Source: Nocardioides alcanivorans (GTDB lineage Bacteria; Actinomycetota; Actinomycetes; Propionibacteriales; Nocardioidaceae). Taken from it: DNA of 64,000 bases. The DNA lies in contig NZ_JAKGRW010000046.1 of assembly GCF_021555175.1 (NCBI RefSeq), positions 1 through 64,000 on the forward strand. The letters are read 5' to 3'. Shown piece by piece: positions 58,901 through 64,000 of this stretch (position 1 is its first letter; each line of letters begins with the position of its first letter). The notes under the pieces were generated by a model. The model did no database searches. It saw nothing but the letters and a program-made list of their open reading frames with translations, and had not been told where the DNA came from. A program made the position numbers and the translations under genes.

Positions 58901-59154
58901 TGGTGCTCGACGTCGTCGTCACCGACGACCTGGCCCGCGAGGGCCTGGCCCGCGATCTGGTCCGCTCCGTGCAGCAGGCCCGGCGTGACGCAGGCCTTGA
59001 GGTCTCCGACCGGATCTCCCTGGTCATCGCCGGCCCGGACGACATCCAGGACGCTGCCCGCACGCACGAGGAGCTGATCGCGGGGGAGACCCTGGCGACG
59101 GCGTACGACGTGCACGCCGGCGACGCGCTGCACGTCACCGTCGCGAAGGCTTGA
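55924..59154 (+). CDS. ileS: Isoleucyl-tRNA synthetase
   Basis: 1,076 aa class I synthetase with ATG 55924 and AGGAG at 55912-55916. Signature HIGH is GLPHYGHLLTG; KMSKS is GQKMSKSLRNYPD; editing domain TTPWTLPSNLAVMV; zinc/tRNA parts SYPHCWRCRQPLIYK and NRFWGSPVPVW. The C-terminal region is of the longer, eukaryote-like type (mupirocin-insensitive class). Controlled by the T-box upstream; ends before a strong terminator. Confidence 0.97.
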   Translation: MTYPKVSTSGSDGVPANPRFPDIEEQVLAYWDADGTFQASVDQRDAGENGEGEFVFYDGPPFANGLPHYGHLLTGYVKDIVPRYQTMRGKRVERRFGWDTHGLPAELEAMRQADIKTTDEIHELGIDKFNELCRASVLKYTGEWRDYVTRQARWVDFEGDYKTLNPDYMESVIWAFKTLHEKGLIYEGFRVLPYCWNDETPLSNHELRMDDDVYKVRQDPAVTVGFTLEATGDDEVLDGAKALIWTTTPWTLPSNLAVMVGSDIDYVVVEAPVPGTEERAKFLLAQARLASYARELADVDGNFTVLGTYRGADLVGRRYTPPFGYYLGHENAFRVVAADDAVTTTDGSGLVHSAGAFGEVDKEVTDREGIEAVMPVGKDGKFTAPVTEYAGTLVFDANAAIIDHLKEATRGGDVIGSVTPGTVLLRRETYDHSYPHCWRCRQPLIYKGVSSWFVEVTAIKQRMMELNQQIRWVPEHIKDGQFGKWLENARDWSITRNRFWGSPVPVWKSDDPEHPRIDVYGSFADLERDFGRLPTNKDGEPDLHRPFIDELTRPNPDDPTGQSTMRRVDDVLDVWFDSGSMSFAQNHVPFENSEWFEHHFPGDFIVEYIGQTRGWFYTLHVLATALFDRPAFQSCISHGIVLGSDGQKMSKSLRNYPDVSEVFDRDGADAMRWFLMASPILRGGNLVVTEQGIRDSVRQVMIPLWNSWYFLSLYANAAGHEPRWDTGSTDVLDRYLLAKLREYVATMTTQLDDYDIAGACETTRSFLDVLTNWYIRRSRERFWGNGPEAKQAMDTLHTALEVVCRTIAPLLPLTTEEIWRGLTGERSVHLTDWPLVDELPAADELLDAMDQVRDVCSAASALRKARNLRNRLPLASLTVVLPSASALEGFAALVADEVNVKTVRAVDLDAPEAAAYAVEQRLTVNARAAGPRLGKDVQVAIKGSKTGDWSVDADGVVTSGGLALVEGEYTLETVAGEGAEGVATGILPGGGFVVLDVVVTDDLAREGLARDLVRSVQQARRDAGLEVSDRISLVIAGPDDIQDAARTHEELIAGETLATAYDVHAGDALHVTVAKA

Positions 59155-59172
59155 GTAGCCAGGACGAAATGG

Positions 59173-59206
59173 ACAGCGGCCGCGAGGAGCTCCTCGCGGC
59201 CGCTGT
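59173..59206. terminator. Hairpin terminator after ileS
   Basis: A perfect 15 bp stem (59173-59187/59192-59206, AGCT loop), 18 bp after the ileS stop codon, between converging genes. Confidence 0.9.
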
Positions 59207-59227
59207 GTCGTGCAATGGGTCAGGCGG

Positions 59228-59917
59228 TCACCACTTGTAGTCGGTGCCGTGGCTGATGTTGTGGTACATGCCGATGTGCGTGTAGAAGTTCATCGCTCCG
59301 AAGAGGAGGAACACCACGCCACCGATGATCCAGGCATAGACGGCCCAGCGCAGCAGCTGCGGACGCTCGAGCCAGAACGCGAGGGCGAAGAGGATCGCAC
59401 CGACGGCGACGACGCCCCACAGGCCACCGAGGAAGAGTGCCTCGAGGATCGGCATGTCGCCGAAGCGCCCGCTGATCGGCTCCTCCGGCGGAGCGGCGCC
59501 GAGCTGGTAGCGCACGAAGCTGATGGCGAGCACCGCCATGCCGAGGCCGAGGGCACCGACGAAGATGCTGGCCGGCTTGAGTGACGCGAGTGCCTGGGCA
59601 TTGGCCGCATCGACCTCGCCCTTGAACAGCTCGCGGTGCCGCCAGAGATAGATCGCGGCCAACAGCAGCAGTGCTCCGAACGCGGCTGCCGGCTGGCCGA
59701 AGGCGATGTTGGCGTACTCGAAGCCATCACCGCCGAAGGGCCAGGTGACCGTGGTGTGCACGCCGAGCACGAAGAGCACGAGCCCGGTGACGCCGAAGAA
59801 GCCGGCCCAGCCCTCGCTGTCGATGCGCTTGTCCTTGATGAGCTGCCAGATGAATCCGGCGAACCCCAGAAGTCCTGCTCCGGCCGTGATGGCCACGAGC
59901 TCGTTGTAGACGACCAT
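59228..59917 (-). CDS. DUF981-family membrane protein
   Basis: 229 aa from ATG 59917 (MVVYNELVAITAGAGLLGFAG), about six helices (e.g. GFFGVTGLVLFVLGVHTTVTW, FGALLLLAAIYLW, IFVGALGLGMAVLAISFV, GGLWGVVAVGAILFALAFWL, VYAWIIGGVVFLLFGAM). Matches DUF981; function unknown. Confidence 0.78.
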   Translation of the reverse strand: MVVYNELVAITAGAGLLGFAGFIWQLIKDKRIDSEGWAGFFGVTGLVLFVLGVHTTVTWPFGGDGFEYANIAFGQPAAAFGALLLLAAIYLWRHRELFKGEVDAANAQALASLKPASIFVGALGLGMAVLAISFVRYQLGAAPPEEPISGRFGDMPILEALFLGGLWGVVAVGAILFALAFWLERPQLLRWAVYAWIIGGVVFLLFGAMNFYTHIGMYHNISHGTDYKW

Positions 59918-60100
59918 GCCGCCCACCTTTCCTGATGTCGACGGGCGATTGTGCCCTGATGTTGAAGTCTCAACTATCTGGGCAACGCCGCGAGCGCCGC
60001 AATGATTCCCGCCGGTGGTCCTCCTGACGGGAGTGAGCGCGACTTCGGTGTTCCGGAGCGGCACAATCACCGGCGTCGACCCAGATGATCCGGAGGCACC

Positions 60101-60619
60101 ATGTCGAGTTCACTCGAAGAGCGCATCGCCGCGCTCGAGGCGATCGAAGCCATCAAGAACCTCAAGCACGCCTACCTGCGCGCGTGCGACGCGAAGCGCC
60201 CGGAGGAGTTCCGTGAGTGCTTCATCAGCAAGGGTGCGGTGCTCGACTACGGCCCGCGAATGGGGCGGTTCGAGGACGCCGACGGCATTGCCGAGGTCTT
60301 CCGCGCGATCGCCCTCGGCCAGGACGACGGGCGCTACCGGATCCTCGACATGCACCATGCGGTGCACCCGGTGATCACCGTCGAGGGAAGCGATCGGGCC
60401 TCGGGGCAGTGGAGCCTCCGGTTCCGGCAGGCCGACCGCAAGCGCAGCACCGAGACGGTCTCGACCATCGAGTACGACGACACCTACGCCGTCGAGGACG
60501 GCTCCTGGCGCATCGCTTCGTCGACGGTGACCACCCTCTGGACGATGACCAGGCCGTTGCCCGAGGGCACGGTCATCCACGACACCTGGTCCGCAGCCAC
60601 CGAGCAGGCCGTCCGATGA
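60101..60619 (+). CDS. SnoaL/NTF2-like protein
   Basis: A 172 aa protein of the NTF2 fold: LEAIEAIKNLKHAYLRACDAK, AVLDYGPRMG, ILDMHHAVHPVITVEG and a C-terminal VSTIEYDDTYAVEDGSWRI. It may be a small-molecule isomerase or a binding protein. Overlaps the SDR gene start (ATGA). Confidence 0.8.
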   Translation: MSSSLEERIAALEAIEAIKNLKHAYLRACDAKRPEEFRECFISKGAVLDYGPRMGRFEDADGIAEVFRAIALGQDDGRYRILDMHHAVHPVITVEGSDRASGQWSLRFRQADRKRSTETVSTIEYDDTYAVEDGSWRIASSTVTTLWTMTRPLPEGTVIHDTWSAATEQAVR

Positions 60620-61437
60620 GCCGCGTCGCGCTGGTCACCGGCGGCAGCAAGGGTGTCGGTCAGGGCATCGTGGTCGGCCTGGCCGAGGCCGGCTGGACCG
60701 TCCACTTCTCCGGCCGGAGCGAAGGCCGCCTCGAGGAGACCCGGAGCAGGGCCGCCGAGACCGGGGCCCGAGTCGTCGTCCACACCTGCGACCACACCGA
60801 CGACGCCCAGGTGAAGGCGCTCGTCGACGGGGTGATCGACCAGGAGGGCCAACTCGACCTCCTGGTCAACAACGTCTGGGCGGGTCCGCGGATGAACCAC
60901 GTGACGCCCGAGAAGTTCTGGGAGCGCCCGATCGACGACTGGGACACCCTCATCAGCGTCGGGTTGCGTGCGCACTACGTCGCGGCCCACGCCGCGGCAC
61001 CGGCGATGGTGGCGCGCCGCGAAGGGCTGATCGTCAACATCACCTCGGTCGGCACCCGTGCCTACCTGCACTCCACGCTCTACGGCATGTCGAAGGCCGC
61101 CCTCGACAAGATGACCTTCGACATGGCGTTGGAGTTGCGTGAGTTCGGGGTCAACGTGGTGTCGCTCTGGCCGGGGTTGGTGCGCACCAAGCAGCTGCTG
61201 GCCAGCGGTGTCGACAACATCGCCGGTGTGCCGATCACCGATGCCGAAACCCCGGAGCTGCAGGGACGGGTCATCGCCCGGCTCGCAGCCGCCCCCGACC
61301 TCACCAAGCGCACCGGTACGGCGCAGATCACCGCCGAGCTGGCCGACGAGTTCGACATCGAGGAGCCCGGTGGCGGGAAGCCGATCTCGCCGCGAGCGAT
61401 GTTCGGTGGCGGGCCGATCTTCCCGCCACTGCCCTGA
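60616..61437 (+). CDS. Short-chain dehydrogenase/reductase
   Basis: 273 aa SDR: ALVTGGSKGVGQGIVVGLAE (cofactor motif), HTCDHTDDAQVKAL, LLVNNVWAGPRMN, IVNITSVGTRAYLHSTLYGMSKAALDKM (Ser-Tyr-x3-Lys) and VVSLWPGLVRTKQLL. Coupled to the SnoaL gene, which suggests that a steroid, polyketide or xenobiotic substrate is handled by both. Confidence 0.88.
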   Translation: MSRVALVTGGSKGVGQGIVVGLAEAGWTVHFSGRSEGRLEETRSRAAETGARVVVHTCDHTDDAQVKALVDGVIDQEGQLDLLVNNVWAGPRMNHVTPEKFWERPIDDWDTLISVGLRAHYVAAHAAAPAMVARREGLIVNITSVGTRAYLHSTLYGMSKAALDKMTFDMALELREFGVNVVSLWPGLVRTKQLLASGVDNIAGVPITDAETPELQGRVIARLAAAPDLTKRTGTAQITAELADEFDIEEPGGGKPISPRAMFGGGPIFPPLP

Positions 61438-61468
61438 CCTCCCCACGGGGGCTGGTTGGATGGGTGGC

Positions 61469-62548
61469 ATGTCAGCAGCGACCACCCTCGACACCACCGC
61501 CGACGTCGTGCAGTTGACCAGGCAGCTGGTCGACATCCGTTCGGTCAGCCACCAGGAGCAGGAGATCGCCGACGCGGTCGAGGCGGTGCTGCGTGCGACC
61601 GACCATCTCGCCGTCACCCGCCGGGGCAACACGCTGGTCGCGCGCACCGAGTCGGGGCACGCCGAGAGGGTCGTCATCGCCGGTCACCTCGACACCGTTC
61701 CGGAGAACGCCAACCTCCCCGCGCGCCTCGAGGGCGGCGTCCTCCACGGACTCGGGAGCTGCGACATGAAGGGCGGGGTCGCGGTCGCGCTCAAGCTTGC
61801 CGTGGAGCTGGCCGCCCCGGTGCGTGACGTCACGTGGATCTTCTACGACGCCGAAGAGGTCGAGGCGGTCCACAACGGCCTCAACAAGCTCAGCCAGTCG
61901 GATCCCGACTTGCTGCAGGCGGACTTCGCCATCCTCATGGAGCCCTCCAACGCATCGGTCGAGGCCGGTTGCCAGGGCACGATGCGGGTCGAGGTGCGCA
62001 CGACGGGCGAACGCGCCCACTCGGCTCGCGCCTGGATGGGCAGCAACGCCATCCACAGCGCCGCCGATGTCCTCGCCCGCCTCGAGCAGCACCAACCCCG
62101 CACGCCGGTCATCGACGGACTGACCTATCACGAGGGGCTCAACGCGGTCTTCATCTCCGGCGGCGTCGCAGGCAACGTGCTTCCCGACGAGTGCGTGGTC
62201 ACGGTGAACCACAGGTTCGCCCCCGACCGCACCGAGGCGGATGCGGAGGAGTTCCTGCGGACCTTCTTCGCGCCGTACGACGTCCGGGTGGTCGACACCG
62301 CCCCCGGCGCCCTGCCGGGCCTCCGGGTGCCGGCCGCTGCTGCCTTCATCGAGGAGGTCGGGGGAGCGGTGGCGCCGAAGTTCGGCTGGACCGATGTGGC
62401 CCGCTTCAGCACCCTGGGCATCCCGGCGGTCAACTACGGCCCCGGCGATCCGACGTTGGCCCACAAGCAGGAGGAACACGTGCCCGTCGAGCATATCGAG
62501 CGTTGTGAGCGCGTGCTGCGTTCCTGGCTCACTGGAGGAGGAGCCTGA
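61469..62548 (+). CDS. dapE: Succinyl-diaminopimelate desuccinylase
   Basis: About 359 aa M20 peptidase: VVIAGHLDTVPENANL (His-Asp), GLGSCDMKGGVAVAL, FYDAEEVEAVHNGLNKL (Glu), ILMEPSNASVEAGCQGT, HSARAWMGSNAIHSAADVL and YGPGDPTLAHKQEEHV. Actinobacterial DapE type. Start at ATG 61469 (MSAATTLDTT); an alternative ATG lies 9 bp upstream. The LOG-family gene follows at a TGATG junction. Confidence 0.92.
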   Translation: MSAATTLDTTADVVQLTRQLVDIRSVSHQEQEIADAVEAVLRATDHLAVTRRGNTLVARTESGHAERVVIAGHLDTVPENANLPARLEGGVLHGLGSCDMKGGVAVALKLAVELAAPVRDVTWIFYDAEEVEAVHNGLNKLSQSDPDLLQADFAILMEPSNASVEAGCQGTMRVEVRTTGERAHSARAWMGSNAIHSAADVLARLEQHQPRTPVIDGLTYHEGLNAVFISGGVAGNVLPDECVVTVNHRFAPDRTEADAEEFLRTFFAPYDVRVVDTAPGALPGLRVPAAAAFIEEVGGAVAPKFGWTDVARFSTLGIPAVNYGPGDPTLAHKQEEHVPVEHIERCERVLRSWLTGGGA

Positions 62549-63321
62549 TGCCCGAACCGAGGAACCGCCGTCGTGGGCCGGTGCTGTTGCGCCGGAGCCA
62601 GGTCAACTCCTCCACCGCCGACCAGCGGCTGCTCGACTCCCGCGGTCCGTCGGACTGGGTGCACGCCGATCCGTGGCGGGTGTTGCGGATCCAGGCCGAG
62701 TTCGTCGAGGGATTCGGCACCCTGGCGGAGCTCGGGCCGGCCATCGCCGTCTTCGGGTCGGCGCGCACCGCGGTCGACGACCCGGCCTACGCGTTGGGCG
62801 AGGAGGTCGGCCGCAAGCTCGTCGAGGCCGGGTTCGCCGTGATCACCGGTGGTGGCCCCGGAGCCATGGAGGCCGCCAACAAGGGAGCGAGCGAGATCGG
62901 CGGCACGAGCGTCGGTCTGGGGATCGAGCTGCCCTTCGAGGCCGGCCTCAACCAGTGGGTCGACATGGGCATCAACTTCCGCTACTTCTTCGCCCGCAAG
63001 ACGATGTTCGTCAAGTACTCCCAGGGCTTCATCGTGCTGCCCGGCGGTCTCGGCACCCTCGATGAGCTCTTCGAGGCGCTCACCTTGGTGCAGACCGGCA
63101 AGGTGACCTCCTTCCCCGTGGTCCTCATGGGCTCCGCCTACTGGGGTGGCCTCATCGACTGGCTGCGCGACACGGTCGCCGCGCAGGCCAAGATGTCGCC
63201 GGCAGACCTCGACCTGATCACGGTCACCGACGACGTCGAGGAGGCCGTCCATCTCATGGTCGAGGCGCGCCGAGCTCACCTCGACGACGCGGAGTTCGAG
63301 GCCGGGTTCGAGACGGAGTGA
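62548..63321 (+). CDS. LOG-family (TIGR00730) phosphoribohydrolase-like protein
   Basis: A 257 aa Rossmann-fold protein: IAVFGSARTAVDDPAY, ITGGGPGAMEAANKGASE, the phosphoribose motif LPGGLGTLDELFEALTLVQ and a C-terminal EARRAHLDD. LOG proteins cleave nucleotide-5'-monophosphates such as cytokinin ribotides. In actinomycetes they often sit next to dapE, as here. ATG overlaps the dapE stop. Confidence 0.9.
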   Translation: MPEPRNRRRGPVLLRRSQVNSSTADQRLLDSRGPSDWVHADPWRVLRIQAEFVEGFGTLAELGPAIAVFGSARTAVDDPAYALGEEVGRKLVEAGFAVITGGGPGAMEAANKGASEIGGTSVGLGIELPFEAGLNQWVDMGINFRYFFARKTMFVKYSQGFIVLPGGLGTLDELFEALTLVQTGKVTSFPVVLMGSAYWGGLIDWLRDTVAAQAKMSPADLDLITVTDDVEEAVHLMVEARRAHLDDAEFEAGFETE

Positions 63322-63325
63322 CGCG

Positions 63326-63463
63326 ATGATGATGTGGATCCTGGCCATGGTCGCGGTGCTGCTGCTCGGTGGCGTCGCCGTCGTGGCCTCCGGGTACGGT
63401 GCGCCGATGAGGCATCAGGGCCCCGACCGCTCGGGCGAGCTGCCCCCGGCGACGGACCCGTGA
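63326..63463 (+). CDS. Small single-helix membrane protein
   Basis: A 45 aa ORF (MMMWILAMVAVLLLGGVAVV, then ASGYGAPMRHQGPDRSGELP) with one membrane helix, 5 bp after the LOG gene. Its stop overlaps the GTG of the next ORF. Could be a small membrane partner of the DivIVA-like peptide. Confidence 0.65.
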   Translation: MMMWILAMVAVLLLGGVAVVASGYGAPMRHQGPDRSGELPPATDP

Positions 63464-63630
63464 CGGCGCAGGAGCTGCGCGAGGCACGGTTCAGCACGGT
63501 GGTCCGGGGCTACTCCATGACCGAGGTCGATGCGCTGCTCAGCCGCATCGAGCGCCAGCTGGCGCCGCTCGACTTCCGGGCTGCGGAATCCGCCGAGGGG
63601 GACGCTCATGGCGCCCCCGATGAGGAATGA
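63460..63630 (+). CDS. Mini DivIVA-domain protein
   Basis: A 56 aa protein from GTG 63460 (VTAQELREARFSTVVRGYSM, then TEVDALLSRIERQL), which matches the start of DivIVA domains but lacks the long coiled coil. It overlaps the preceding small gene (GTGA). DivIVA proteins mark the cell pole in actinomycetes; this short form may regulate or interact with them. Confidence 0.75.
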   Translation: MTAQELREARFSTVVRGYSMTEVDALLSRIERQLAPLDFRAAESAEGDAHGAPDEE

Positions 63631-63645
63631 GGCAAACTTCCCATC

Positions 63646-64000
63646 GTGCGACTGCCGCTGATCGTCTACATCCTCACTGCGTTGGCCCTTGTCGTCGTGG
63701 TGCTCACCCGGGTCCGGCTGCGCGGCGACGCCCCTGCTGCGGGTCGACTGCAGACCTCGTCGCTGTTGCTCAACGTCCACACCATCGCCGGACTGGCCGC
63801 GGTGGCCTCGTGGACTGCCTTCCTGATCACCGGCATCGGCGACGACAACGGTGACTCGCAGATCGGCATCCTCGCGCTCGGGCTCTTCTGGCTCACCACC
63901 GTGGCCGGCATCATGATCCTCTTCCGCTGGATGCCGGCGCGGGGCAAGCACTCCCAAGCCGCCGTCGGCGACTCCTGGAGCACCGGGCCAGGCCTGTCGG
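63646..64000 (+). CDS. Membrane protein, cut by window end
   Basis: From GTG 63646 (VRLPLIVYILTALALVVVVL) three or more helices follow (LLLNVHTIAGLAAVASWTAF, IGILALGLFWLTTVAGIMIL). It continues beyond the window, so the family cannot be given. Confidence 0.65.
   Translation, partial: MRLPLIVYILTALALVVVVLTRVRLRGDAPAAGRLQTSSLLLNVHTIAGLAAVASWTAFLITGIGDDNGDSQIGILALGLFWLTTVAGIMILFRWMPARGKHSQAAVGDSWSTGPGLS

Noticed and set aside
55807..59133. A 1,108-codon open frame on the minus strand over ileS
   Set aside because: It mirrors ileS in the antisense frame; its protein is Arg/Gly/Val-biased without domains, a common effect of high GC.

Overview
This 64 kb window is chromosomal DNA from a high-GC actinomycete. 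Mycothiol synthesis (mshB), an F420-type LLM oxidoreductase, an actinobacterial ileS T-box leader, a DUF222/HNH repeat-family endonuclease, DUF6542 and DUF6113 proteins, and many GTG starts all point to Propionibacteriales, probably a Nocardioides-like genus. The genus is an inference from gene content and was not tested. No tRNA, rRNA, CRISPR array, phage or plasmid module was seen.

Layout. 0-2.4 kb: a DUF222/HNH endonuclease gene flanked by arrays of a dispersed 19-20 bp repeat. 2.4-12.1 kb: housekeeping genes (xseAB, ispH, a YciO/Sua5 protein, rmuC, xth), a secreted CocE-type hydrolase and a pair of bacterial PH-domain membrane proteins. 12.2-18.9 kb: a cofactor/metal neighbourhood with a FecCD-type ABC importer (ATPase, permease, lipoprotein), a structured leader with a possible start-site-occluding pseudoknot, a COG0523 (CobW) GTPase, a YtcJ-type amidohydrolase and a divergent F420-dependent oxidoreductase. 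19-20 kb: ychF. 20.2-27.5 kb: a patchwork accessory region (TetR/methyltransferase pair with twin palindromes, rifampin ADP-ribosyltransferase arr, esterase, VOC protein, several orphans). 27.6-32.2 kb: thiamine operon under a TPP riboswitch (thiO-thiS-thiG-thiE-thiC). 32-45 kb: a deaminase, a GNAT-DinB fusion, SGNH hydrolase, thioesterase, a double-FHA membrane protease with a coupled partner, mshB-DUF6113-VanW and a GNAT protein. 45-49 kb: fdxA-dapC facing dapD and a cell-wall-type secreted protein. 49-55 kb: a lipase, an old-yellow-enzyme-like Fe-S flavoprotein, a FAD ferredoxin reductase and secreted proteins. 55.6-59.2 kb: T-box-controlled ileS. 59-64 kb: DUF981, SnoaL, SDR, dapE, a LOG-family protein, two tiny coupled ORFs and a gene cut by the window end.

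Together the genes cover lysine/diaminopimelate synthesis (dapC, dapD, dapE), thiamine synthesis, isoprenoids (ispH), mycothiol (mshB) and probably corrinoid or F420-related uptake.

A caveat affects the whole annotation. At least a dozen otherwise conserved genes are broken by a single-base shift, mostly in G or C runs, and I find no G or C run longer than five bases in the window. The likeliest cause is homopolymer collapse in the assembly, so genes typed 'pseudogene' here are probably intact in the organism.
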